This document shows positions 43,594-57,677 of a stretch of DNA of 64,000 bases, piece after piece (position 1 is the first letter of the stretch; each line of letters begins with the position of its first letter). The notes beneath the pieces are model-generated. The model searched no databases, was not told the origin of the DNA, and was given only the letters and a program-made list of their open reading frames with translations. The stretch comes from Deinococcus terrestris (lineage in GTDB: Bacteria; Deinococcota; Deinococci; Deinococcales; Deinococcaceae), in contig NZ_WBSL01000004.1 in the NCBI RefSeq assembly GCF_009377345.1, positions 1-64,000 of the forward strand, written 5' to 3'. A program made the position numbers and the translations under genes.

Positions 43594-44676
43594 ATGAGAG
43601 CACACGTCACCAAAAAGATTCTCAGTGAAGGTCTGAGTCTCCTCGAACGGGTCATTCCCAGCCGCAGCAGCAATCCGCTGCTCACGTCCCTCAAGGTCGA
43701 GGCGAGCGCCGAGGGCCTGACCCTCAGCGGGACCAACCTCGAAATCGACCTGTCGTGCTTCGTGCCCGCCGAGGTGCAGGAGCCGCAAAACCTCGTCGTG
43801 CCCGCGCACCTGTTCGCGCAGATCGTGCGGAACCTGGGGGGCGAACTCGTCGAACTGGAACTTGCGGGCAACGAACTCGCGGTGCGGGCGGGCGGCAGCG
43901 ATTTCAAGCTCCAGATTGGGGACTTTGACGCCTATCCGCCGCTGTCGTTCCCGACCCACGCCGACGTGAGCCTTGACGCCGCCGAGCTGTCGCGGGCGCT
44001 GGGCAGCGTGCGCTACGCGGCGAGCAACGAGGCGTTTCAGGCGGTCTTCCGGGGCATCAAGCTGGAGCACCGGGGGGAGTCGGCCCGCGTGGTCGCCTCG
44101 GACGGGTACCGGGTCGCCCTGCGTGATTTTCCCGCCAACGGGGACGGGCGCAACCTGATCATCCCCGCCCGCAGCGCCGACGAGCTGATCCGGGTGCTGA
44201 GGGACGGAGAGGCCCGCTTCACCTACGGCGAGGGCATGCTCAGCGTGACCACCGAGCGGGTGCGGATGAACCTCAAGCTGCTCGACGGCGAATTTCCCGA
44301 TTACGAGCGGGTGATTCCCAAAGACATCCGCCTTCAGGTAACCCTGCCCGCCACCGCGCTGAAAGAGGCAGTCAGCCGCGTGGCCGTACTGGCCGACAAG
44401 AACGCGAACAACCGGGTCGAGTTCCTCGTTTCCGAGGGCAAGTTGCGCCTGGCCGCCGAGGGGGACTACGGCCGTGCCCAGGACACCCTCGACGTGGTGC
44501 AGGGGGGCATGGAACCCGCCATGAGCCTCGCCTTCAACGCCCGGCATGTCCTCGATGCCCTGGGGCCGATCGAGGGGGAGGCCGAACTTCTCTTCTCGGG
44601 CTCCACGAGCCCCGCCATCTTTCGCGCGAGCGGGGGAGGCGGGTACATGGCGGTCATGGTCACGCTGCGCGTCTGA
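43594..44676 (+). CDS. dnaN: DNA polymerase III sliding clamp (beta subunit)
   Basis: 360 residues of the three-domain clamp fold ([28 protein letters not shown] in the second third). The C-terminus shows A-V-M-V-T-L-R-V in place of the common P-M-R-L. GGTGGAAG precedes the ATG. Confidence 0.97.
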   Translation: MRAHVTKKILSEGLSLLERVIPSRSSNPLLTSLKVEASAEGLTLSGTNLEIDLSCFVPAEVQEPQNLVVPAHLFAQIVRNLGGELVELELAGNELAVRAGGSDFKLQIGDFDAYPPLSFPTHADVSLDAAELSRALGSVRYAASNEAFQAVFRGIKLEHRGESARVVASDGYRVALRDFPANGDGRNLIIPARSADELIRVLRDGEARFTYGEGMLSVTTERVRMNLKLLDGEFPDYERVIPKDIRLQVTLPATALKEAVSRVAVLADKNANNRVEFLVSEGKLRLAAEGDYGRAQDTLDVVQGGMEPAMSLAFNARHVLDALGPIEGEAELLFSGSTSPAIFRASGGGGYMAVMVTLRV

Positions 44677-46092
<1,416 letters not shown>

Positions 46093-46195
46093 GTCCGGTT
46101 CTGGGGATCAGGCGTTCAGGGAGGGCACTTCCTGAGACCTGATCCCCCGACGCTCCACCCTCTGGAAGGGCTTCCAGGCCAGAAAGCAGGCACCC

Positions 46196-47644
46196 ATGAA
46201 ACACTTCGACAGAGCCACCAAGATCGTCGCCACCATCGGCCCGGCGAGCCGCAATCCGCAGACGCTGGGGCGGATGATGGACACGGGGCTGAACGTGGTC
46301 CGCATGAACTTCAGCCACGGCGACCCTGAAGACCACCGCCAGACGGTGCAGATGGTGCGCGAACTCGCCGCCCAGCGCGGGCTGACCATCGGCATCCTGC
46401 AAGACCTGCAAGGCCCCAAGATCCGGGTGGCCCGCTTCCGGGAAGGACAGGTCACGCTGGAAACCGGACAGCGCTTCACGATCACGATGGACGACGTGGA
46501 GGGCGACGAGGAACGGGTCGGCAGCACCTACAAGGGCCTGGCGCAGGACGTGTATCCGGGCCTGATCCTGCTGCTCGACGACGGCAACCTTTCCCTGAGG
46601 GTGGAGCATGTGCGCGGTCAGGACATCCAGACCACCGTCCTGGTCGGCGGCGTCCTGAAGAACAACAAAGGGATCAACGTGCCCGGCGCCGACCTCTCGG
46701 TGCCTGCCCTGACCGAGAAAGACGTGCAGGACATGGAATTCGGAGCCGGGCTGGGGGTGGACTGGGTGGCGCTCTCGTTCGTGCGCTCGCGGGATGACCT
46801 GCTGCTCGCCCGGCATTACCTCGCCCGCTTTGGCAGCCGCGCCAAGCTGATGGCGAAGATCGAGAAGCCGCAGGCGGTCGAGCGTTTCGAGGACATCCTG
46901 CGTGAGGTAGACGGCATCATGGTGGCCCGCGGGGACCTTGGGGTGGAGATGCGGCCCGAGCAGGTGCCCACCATCCAGAAACGCCTGATCCGCCTGTGCC
47001 GCGAGGCCGGGAAGCCCGTGATCACCGCGACCCAGATGCTCGAGAGCATGATCGGCCTGCCGCGCCCCACCCGCGCCGAGGCGTCGGACGTGGCGAACGC
47101 GATCTACGACGGCACCGACGCCGTGATGCTCTCGGCGGAGTCGGCGGCGGGACAGTATCCGGTCGAAGCCGTCGCCATGATGGACCGCATCGCCCGCGAG
47201 GCCGAGAGCAGTGAGCACTACGAGATGCTTCAGCGCCAGATGGTCGTGGAGACCGAACTCGCGCAGGACTCCATCGCCTACGCGGCCTGCTCCATCGGCG
47301 AAAAGCTGGAGGCCCCGGCCATCGTGGCGTTTACCAGTACTGGTGGGGCGGCGACCCGCATCGCCAAGTACCGGCCCCGCGTGGCGATCCTGGCCCTGAC
47401 CCCCAACGAGCAGACCCGCAACCAGCTCGCCCTGACCTGGGGCGTCTCGCCCATGCTCAGCGAGGACCCCCACAACACCGACGACATGGTCCGCATCGCC
47501 AACGACGAGCTCAAAAAGAGCGGTCTGGCCGACGTGGGCGACCGCTACGTGATCACGGCGGGCGTGCCCTTCGGTGTGCGCGGCACCACCAACATGCTCC
47601 GTGTGGAGCGGCTGCGCGAAGAGGACCTGAGCGACCGCGTTTAA
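46196..47644 (+). CDS. pyk: Pyruvate kinase
   Basis: 482 residues. T-K-I-V-A-T-I-G-P-A-S-R at the N-terminus, M-N-F-S-H-G, Q-D-L-Q-G-P-K-I-R-V, the active-site lysine block K-I-E-K-P-Q-A, M-V-A-R-G-D-L-G-V-E and A-T-Q-M-L-E-S-M identify the enzyme. It makes ATP and pyruvate from PEP. Ended by the strong terminator at 47664-47709. Confidence 0.98.
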   Translation: MKHFDRATKIVATIGPASRNPQTLGRMMDTGLNVVRMNFSHGDPEDHRQTVQMVRELAAQRGLTIGILQDLQGPKIRVARFREGQVTLETGQRFTITMDDVEGDEERVGSTYKGLAQDVYPGLILLLDDGNLSLRVEHVRGQDIQTTVLVGGVLKNNKGINVPGADLSVPALTEKDVQDMEFGAGLGVDWVALSFVRSRDDLLLARHYLARFGSRAKLMAKIEKPQAVERFEDILREVDGIMVARGDLGVEMRPEQVPTIQKRLIRLCREAGKPVITATQMLESMIGLPRPTRAEASDVANAIYDGTDAVMLSAESAAGQYPVEAVAMMDRIAREAESSEHYEMLQRQMVVETELAQDSIAYAACSIGEKLEAPAIVAFTSTGGAATRIAKYRPRVAILALTPNEQTRNQLALTWGVSPMLSEDPHNTDDMVRIANDELKKSGLADVGDRYVITAGVPFGVRGTTNMLRVERLREEDLSDRV

Positions 47645-47663
47645 ACCTTCACCCCACTTTCAT

Positions 47664-47709
47664 CCCGCTGCCCCTGTCAAGCTGAAGTCAGGGGCGAGCG
47701 GGGTTTTTA
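47664..47709 (+). terminator. Intrinsic terminator of pyk
   Basis: CCCGCTGCCCCTG (47664-47676) pairs with CAGGGGCGAGCGGG (47689-47702), then TTTTTAT. The U-run runs directly into the first DnaA box of the cluster at 47707. Confidence 0.88.
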
Positions 47710-47750
47710 TCCACAGGGAGCGGGTTTATCCACAGGGAGGGTGTGGATAA
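47707..47750. promoter_or_regulatory. Secondary cluster of three perfect DnaA boxes
   Basis: TTATCCACA at 47707-47715 and 47726-47734 and TGTGGATAA at 47742-47750, all exact, in the pyk-tyrS gap 4.2 kb from oriC. There is no adjacent AT-rich unwinding stretch, so it is more likely a DnaA-titrating or regulatory site than a second origin. Confidence 0.85.
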
Positions 47751-47774
47751 CTCGGGACGGCTGGCCCTTGCGGC

Positions 47775-49100
<1,326 letters not shown>

Positions 49101-49142
49101 CTAGCGGCGGGGCGGATATGCACGTCGGGTCAGACGCCTCAT
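49101..49142 (-). CDS. Putative leaderless leader peptide of tyrS
   Basis: ATG at 49142-49140 opens MRRLTRRAYPPRR and ends with TAG at 49103-49101. A TATGCT hexamer (49155-49150) stands 7 nt before the ATG, the leaderless promoter spacing of this genome. It contains one Tyr codon (TAT) followed by Pro-Pro-Arg-Arg and precedes the terminator-like hairpin by 38 nt. A ribosome-based attenuation role is inferred. Confidence 0.45.
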   Translation of the reverse strand: MRRLTRRAYPPRR

Positions 49143-49188
49143 GCGGCGCAGCATAGCAAGCCGCGCGGCCTCCCGTAGTCTGTCCCCC

Positions 49189-49743
49189 GTGAAGACGATC
49201 CACGAGCTGCGGGCCACCTTTCCCCGCCCCGGTCGCCTGGAGTGGATCGGGCTGCGGGAGGCCCGCCGCGCCCCGGTGCGGAGCGTGTCCGAAGCAGAAG
49301 TGCACCCCCTCGTCGGCCTGATCGGGGACCACGGCAAGGTGGCCCCGCCCCGGCTGCGGGCGCTGAGCGGCGAGCCGGGTGAGGAGGCCGCCCCCGCCAA
49401 CGCTGCTCCGATCCCCGGTGGCCCCGGACGGCGGCAGGTCACGCTGATTCAGGCCGAGCACCTGCCCGTGATCGCCTCTCTCGCGGGCCTGGAGACGGCC
49501 ACGCCCGAGCAACTGCGCCGCAACCTCGTCGTGAGCGGGATTCCCCTGCTGGCCCTCAAGGAAGCCCGCTTCCGGGTAGGCGAGGTCGTGCTGGAGGGCA
49601 CCGGGGAGTGCCACCCCTGCTCGCGGATGGAGGAGACGCTGGGGGAAGGCGGCTACAACGCGGTACGCGGGCACGGCGGCCTGACGGCGCGGGTGATTCA
49701 GGGCCGCGTGATTCGGGTGGGCGACGTGGTGACGCCGCTGTGA
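49189..49743 (+). CDS. MOSC domain protein
   Basis: 184 residues with the MOSC core: R-Q-V-T-L-I-Q-A-E-H-L, R-R-N-L-V-V-S-G-I-P-L-L-A-L, G-E-C-H-P-C-S-R-M-E-E (conserved Cys) and G-L-T-A-R-V-I-Q-G. Such proteins handle molybdenum-cofactor sulfur or related adducts. The GTG start has TAGTCT 7 nt upstream, divergent from the tyrS leader promoter. The stop overlaps the next start in GTGA. Confidence 0.88.
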   Translation: MKTIHELRATFPRPGRLEWIGLREARRAPVRSVSEAEVHPLVGLIGDHGKVAPPRLRALSGEPGEEAAPANAAPIPGGPGRRQVTLIQAEHLPVIASLAGLETATPEQLRRNLVVSGIPLLALKEARFRVGEVVLEGTGECHPCSRMEETLGEGGYNAVRGHGGLTARVIQGRVIRVGDVVTPL

Positions 49744-50423
49744 GCCACCCCCCGCTGGATGCCCGGTTGGAGGCGGTCCTGTCGCTCATTTGCGCTGACA
49801 CGCACGCCGATATCGGCTCGGACCACGCCCACCTCCCCATCCGCCTGATCTGGGAGGGGCGCATCGGGCGCGGCGTGATCGTGGAACTCAATCCTGGTCC
49901 CCTGGCGCTCGCCCGGCGCAACGTGGTGAGGGCACGGCTGGAGGGGGTGCTGGAGGTGCGGGAAGGCGATGGCTTTGACCCCCTGGCCCCTGGCGAGGTG
50001 GAGAGCGCCAGCGTGACCGGAATGGGCGCGGGCACCATCGCGGGCATCCTGCGCCGGGCGGGAGAACGGCGGCCGCCCGCGCTGGTCCTCCAGCCCAACG
50101 ATTCGCCCGCCCCCATTCGGGTCTGGGCGCGGGAACACGGCTACCACCTGCGGGCCGAGCGCCTGATTCCGGGGTACTGGCCCTACCCGGTGCTGCGGCT
50201 GGAGCAGGCTGGGGGAGAAGACCCGGCCTACGCGGGCCTGCCCCTCGCCGCCGCCCTGCGCTACGGCCCCCACCTGCTGCGGGAGGGCTCCCCCGTGCTG
50301 CGCCGCCAGGTCTGGGCCGATGTGGTGCGCCTGACACCGCTCGCCGCCCCTGGCCGCACCGCCCAGACCGAATTGGAGACGGCACAGGCAGCACTGGAAG
50401 TCCTGGGCGGAAACGGGCAATAA
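49740..50423 (+). CDS. TrmK-like tRNA (adenine-N1) methyltransferase family protein
   Basis: 227 residues with a Rossmann SAM domain of the TrmK/YwlL (COG2384) type: A-D-I-G-S-D-H-A-H-L-P-I (motif I), N-P-G-P-L-A-L-A-R-R-N, S-V-T-G-M-G-A-G-T-I-A-G-I-L and L-Q-P-N-D. TrmK methylates A22 of tRNAs. The GTG start overlaps the MOSC stop. Confidence 0.83.
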   Translation: MSHPPLDARLEAVLSLICADTHADIGSDHAHLPIRLIWEGRIGRGVIVELNPGPLALARRNVVRARLEGVLEVREGDGFDPLAPGEVESASVTGMGAGTIAGILRRAGERRPPALVLQPNDSPAPIRVWAREHGYHLRAERLIPGYWPYPVLRLEQAGGEDPAYAGLPLAAALRYGPHLLREGSPVLRRQVWADVVRLTPLAAPGRTAQTELETAQAALEVLGGNGQ

Positions 50424-50445
50424 AAAAGCCGCCTTCTCGGGCGGT
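50422..50445 (-). terminator. Minus-strand terminator between trmK-like gene and ddrC
   Basis: On the minus strand a GC stem (CCGCC/GGCGG, small loop) is followed by TTTTTT. The two neighbouring genes are on the plus strand, so the hairpin must end some other minus-strand transcript, such as the RNA proposed at 50424-50605. Third member of the hairpin family at 14404 and 22597. Confidence 0.6.
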
Positions 50446-50605
50446 GATGCTGAGAACTATAGCCCGGTATACAGGCGGCGTCAAGACCCGGCAGGTCAGT
50501 CTGGGCGTCGCGTGCCCGGAGGCCCCTCGCCGAAAGTTGTTTTCGGCTCTCCGGCGGTTGGCTCCGCTCGACTCACAGTGCAGCCGGATATGCAGCCGCG
50601 CACTC
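50424..50605 (-). ncRNA. Candidate structured RNA divergent from ddrC
   Basis: A promoter-like TTAGCA, 16-bp spacer, CATAAT (50637-50610 on the minus strand) faces left inside the ddrC control region, and a U-tailed terminator lies about 180 nt downstream. The interval has no protein-like frame but strong hairpin potential: GCCGAAA/TTTCGGC is a perfect 7-bp stem, nested inside CCGGAG/CTCCGG, and AGTGC/GCACT closes the proposed 5' end. No known RNA family is recognised. Confidence 0.35.
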
Positions 50606-50610
50606 TCAAA

Positions 50611-50640
50611 TTATGTTTTAAACAGAAAATGTGCTAAGAT
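50611..50640 (+). promoter_or_regulatory. ddrC promoter with RDRM-like operator
   Basis: TTATGTTTTAAACAGAA (50611-50627) matches the published deinococcal RDRM palindrome TTATGTCATTGACATAA at 12 of 17 positions, with the left arm intact. The -10 hexamer TAAGAT (50635-50640) ends 6 nt before the ddrC ATG, making a leaderless mRNA, and the motif covers the -35 region, where the repressor DdrO would block transcription until IrrE cleaves it. Confidence 0.65.
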
Positions 50641-50646
50641 ATTCGC

Positions 50647-51339
<693 letters not shown>

Positions 51340-51458
51340 GGCGCTCGGCCCACGTCGCCCTCCCTCTCTTCCCCCCCCCAGCGCGTCCCTCCCAGGGGGC
51401 GCGTGTTCTCATTGAGGTGGGGCAGATGGCGTGGGGGCACTGGTCTAGAATGCCGCGC

Positions 51459-51515
51459 GTGCCGCGCCCGCGCCCCCTTCCCGCCCCAGTCGCCCCCTGC
51501 CAGGAGGCAGCGTGA
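51459..51515 (+). CDS. Putative leaderless mini-ORF coupled to the LptF-like gene
   Basis: GTG 51459 opens an 18-codon frame (MPRPRPLPAPVAPCQEAA) whose TGA overlaps the GTG of the permease gene at 51512. TAGAAT (51446-51451) lies 7 nt before it. Unlike the DUF2270 case the permease also has its own AGGAGG, so the region may simply be a 54-nt leader. Confidence 0.33.
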   Translation: MPRPRPLPAPVAPCQEAA

Positions 51516-52611
51516 CCCGGCCCGTCCCCGGCACCCGGCGGGTGGCCCCGGCCCGGCGCGGGGGAGGGCTGCCCCGGACCCTGAACCGCGCGGTGCTCTC
51601 GGAGGTGCTGCGCTGGTACGCGGCGGGTGTGGCACTGTTCCTGATCCTGCGGCTGACCGACATCCTGAGCACGAGTGTCGGGGCCTTCCTGACCTATGGG
51701 GCCACGCCAGGGCAGGCGCTGGGGGTCTTCGGGGCGCTGGCGCCCAACACGCTCAACGAGGCGCTGGTGCTCTCGGTGCCCTTTGCGGTGCTGCTGGCCT
51801 TTGGGCGGATGCAGGGCGACAGCGAACTCAAGGCGGCGGCGGCGGGGGGGGTGCGGCCCCTCTCGCTGGTGTGGCCGCTCGCGCTGCCCTTCGTGCTGGT
51901 GGCGGCGCTGGCCTACTGGAACGCGGGGTACGTGGCCCCGGCGGGATTGGCCCGCTTCGACGCCGCGTGGTACACGATCTACGGCGGCCCGCAGCCCACG
52001 CCGACCCAGGATAACTACACCTATGCCTCCGAAGATGGCCTCTTTTATGCCGGACGGGTCGTAAACAGTGCGGGCGGCCCGGTCGCCTCGCTGGAGGGCG
52101 TGCTGGTGCAGCGCGGCGACGAGACGATCACGGCCACGGGCGGCACCTGGGACACCGCCGCGCAGACCTGGACAGTCACGGGCGCGTGGATCACCCGCCC
52201 CGGCGAGGACCCGCAGCCCGCGCCCGGTCCCCTGGTCTTCCGGCAGACCGATCAACCCCGGCCCCCGGCTCCTCCCGCCCAGCAGGTCAGCACTCCCGAG
52301 CTGCGGGCACGGCTGGCGAGCGGCGAGGGCACCCCGGAGGAGCGCCGGGTGGACGCCCACCAGCTTGCCGCGCGGGTGGCCGATCCCCTCACAGCGGTGA
52401 TTTTCGCGCTGGCGGCGGGGGCGCTGGGGCTGCTGCTGCGTAACCGGGCGGCAGCCTTTGCGGCGGTGGTGGTCTTCGTGGCCCTCTTCTACGCGCTGTG
52501 GGCGACCGCGCCGCAACTCGCGCGGGTGGGGGCGCTGCCGCCCACCCTGGCGGCGTGGCTGCCCAACCTGTTCTTCCTGCTGGTGGCGGGCGTGCTGTCC
52601 TGGAGACTGCG

Positions 52612-52615
<4 letters not shown>
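51512..52615 (+). CDS. LptF/LptG (YjgP/YjgQ) family permease
   Basis: 367 residues with the family layout: an Arg/Pro-rich N-terminus, three helices, a beta-rich periplasmic domain of about 150 residues (T-Y-A-S-E-D-G-L-F-Y-A-G-R-V), then three C-terminal helices. L-S-V-P-F-A-V-L-L-A-F-G-R-M-Q-G-D-S-E-L-K-A-A-A-A-G-G is the coupling-helix segment. In Gram-negatives LptFG with LptB extracts LPS; the lipid here is unknown. GTGA overlap with the next gene. Confidence 0.88.
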
Positions 52616-53712
<1,097 letters not shown>

Positions 53713-53758
53713 GGGCGGAGCGCGGCAGAACCTCCTCGCACGCTCCATTCCCCACGGA

Positions 53759-55876
<2,118 letters not shown>

Positions 55877-55934
55877 GGAAGGCTCCTTCGGGGGGTGGGG
55901 GAGGGTGAAGGCTCGGGGCGGCCCGTCTTCTACG

Positions 55935-57122
55935 CTACAGGCCCCGCGCGACGAGCTGCGCCGTCTCCCGCGCGATCATCCGTTCCTCGTTCGTGTTCAC
56001 GACGAGGGCGGGCAGGCTCTCCGGCGTGGTGATGACGCCGCCCTGCCCGCGCACGGCCCTTGCGTTCGCCTCCGCGTCCAAATGGAAGCCCAGCAGCCCC
56101 AGCCGCTCCAGGGTGGCCGAGCGCACGGCGGCGCTGTTCTCCCCGATGCCGCCCGTGAAGACCAGCCCGTCCAGGCGTCCCAGGGCCACCGCCATCCCCG
56201 CGACCGTTTTGGCGAGGCGGTACACGAAGACCTCCACCGCGAGGCGTGCCCCGGCATGGCCCCGCCCGGCGGCTTCCTCCAGCTCGCGCATGTCGTTGCT
56301 CAGCCCCGAGAGGCCCAGCAGCCCGCTCTCCTTGTTCAGCGCCGCCGTGACCTGGGTGAGGCTCAGGCCCGCCTCCCGCGCGATGAAGTCGTGCAGGCCG
56401 GGGTCCACGTCGCCGCTGCGGGTGCCCATGACCAGCCCCTCCAGCGGGGTCAGGCCCATGCTGGAGTCGGCGCTGCGTCCGCCCGCGACCGCGCACACGC
56501 TCGCCCCGTTGCCCAGGTGCGCGGTGACGAGGTTGAGGTCTTCCAGCGGTCTGTCCAGCATCCTCGCCGCCTCGCCCGCGACGTAGGCGTGACTCGTGCC
56601 GTGGAAACCGTAGCGCCGCACCCCGTGCTGGCGGTACCAGCTTTCCGGCACGGCGTAGCGGTAGGCGACCTCCGGCATGGTCTGGTGAAAGGCGGTGTCA
56701 AAGACGGCCACATGCGGCACGTCCCCGAAGGCTGCCTGCGCCGCCTCGATCCCCGCAATATTGGCCGGGTTGTGCAGCGGTGCGAGGGGCACGCAGGCCC
56801 GCACCGCGTCTAACACCTCCGGCGTGAGGAGGGCCGGGGCGCTGAAGAGGTCGCCGCCGTGAACGACCCGGTGGCCCACTGCGCCCACCTGCTCGCGCAG
56901 GTCCAACGCGCCCAGTTCGGCCAGCACCACCCCGAAAGCCTCGGGATAGCCCCCACCGGGCAGCGGCACCGTGACCCGCTCCCCGGCACGGTCCACCCGC
57001 ACCGAGGCGGCGTCGGTGCCCAGCCGTTCAGCCAGTCCCGCGAGGGGCACGTCGGGGGTGTCTGGCCGCAGCAGCGCGAACTTCAGGCTGCTCGACCCGC
57101 AGTTGACGACAAGGGTCCACAT
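55935..57122 (-). CDS. ackA: Acetate kinase
   Basis: 395 residues of the ASKHA fold. V-V-N-C-G-S-S-S-L-K-F-A, V-G-H-R-V-V-H-G-G, F-D-T-A-F-H-Q-T-M-P, Y-G-F-H-G-T-S-H, L-G-N-G-A-S-V and V-F-T-G-G-I-G-E-N are all intact. It makes acetate and ATP from acetyl phosphate together with Pta. CAGAAT 6 nt before the ATG is a possible leaderless -10. Confidence 0.97.
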   Translation of the reverse strand: MWTLVVNCGSSSLKFALLRPDTPDVPLAGLAERLGTDAASVRVDRAGERVTVPLPGGGYPEAFGVVLAELGALDLREQVGAVGHRVVHGGDLFSAPALLTPEVLDAVRACVPLAPLHNPANIAGIEAAQAAFGDVPHVAVFDTAFHQTMPEVAYRYAVPESWYRQHGVRRYGFHGTSHAYVAGEAARMLDRPLEDLNLVTAHLGNGASVCAVAGGRSADSSMGLTPLEGLVMGTRSGDVDPGLHDFIAREAGLSLTQVTAALNKESGLLGLSGLSNDMRELEEAAGRGHAGARLAVEVFVYRLAKTVAGMAVALGRLDGLVFTGGIGENSAAVRSATLERLGLLGFHLDAEANARAVRGQGGVITTPESLPALVVNTNEERMIARETAQLVARGL

Positions 57123-57203
57123 GGGGGCATTCTGGCCCAGACCGGCAGGGGGGGGCGTCCCGGCTTCCTTGAGGCTGCGGACTTGAGCCTGCGGAAACTA
57201 CTC

Positions 57204-57647
57204 TCACCGCACCCGCGTCACCCGCCGAACCTCCACCTCGCCCTCCACATGCTCCAGCCGCAGCACGGGGGCTGCCGGATAGTCCGGGTACAGCCCCTCG
57301 CCCCACTCGACCACGCTGAGGCGACTGCCCGCGACGAGGTCTTCGAGGTCCATCTCGTACAGCTCGGCCACGTCCCGCACTCGGTAGGCGTCCACATGCA
57401 GGACCCGCCCGACCGGGGTGGGGTAGACGTGCATCAGGGCGTAGGTGGGGCTGGTCACGCCCTCCGAGAAGCCGTAGGCCTCCACCAGCCCCTGCGTGAG
57501 CGTGGTCTTGCCTGCCCCCAACTCGCCTTCCAGAAACAGGACCGAGCCGGACGGCAGCGCGTGGGCGAGGGCGGCCCCCAGCGCCCGCTGCTCGCCTTCA
57601 CCGCGCAGCAGGCGGGACTCGCCGGGGGTCAGGGGCAACTCCGTCAT
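57204..57647 (-). CDS. tsaE: tRNA threonylcarbamoyladenosine biosynthesis ATPase TsaE
   Basis: 147 residues. Walker A G-E-L-G-A-G-K-T-T-L-T-Q, the T-S-P-T-Y-A-L-M-H-V-Y motif and H-V-D-A-Y-R define TsaE, which works with TsaB and TsaD in t6A synthesis. TATCCT 6 nt before the ATG suggests a leaderless mRNA. Confidence 0.95.
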   Translation of the reverse strand: MTELPLTPGESRLLRGEGEQRALGAALAHALPSGSVLFLEGELGAGKTTLTQGLVEAYGFSEGVTSPTYALMHVYPTPVGRVLHVDAYRVRDVAELYEMDLEDLVAGSRLSVVEWGEGLYPDYPAAPVLRLEHVEGEVEVRRVTRVR

Positions 57648-57677
57648 GGGGGCAGGATAGGGGAGAGGCCCGCTCTC

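Noticed and set aside
47707..47750. Second replication origin
   Set aside because: Only three boxes, no AT-rich unwinding element or trio; oriC at dnaA-dnaN is complete.
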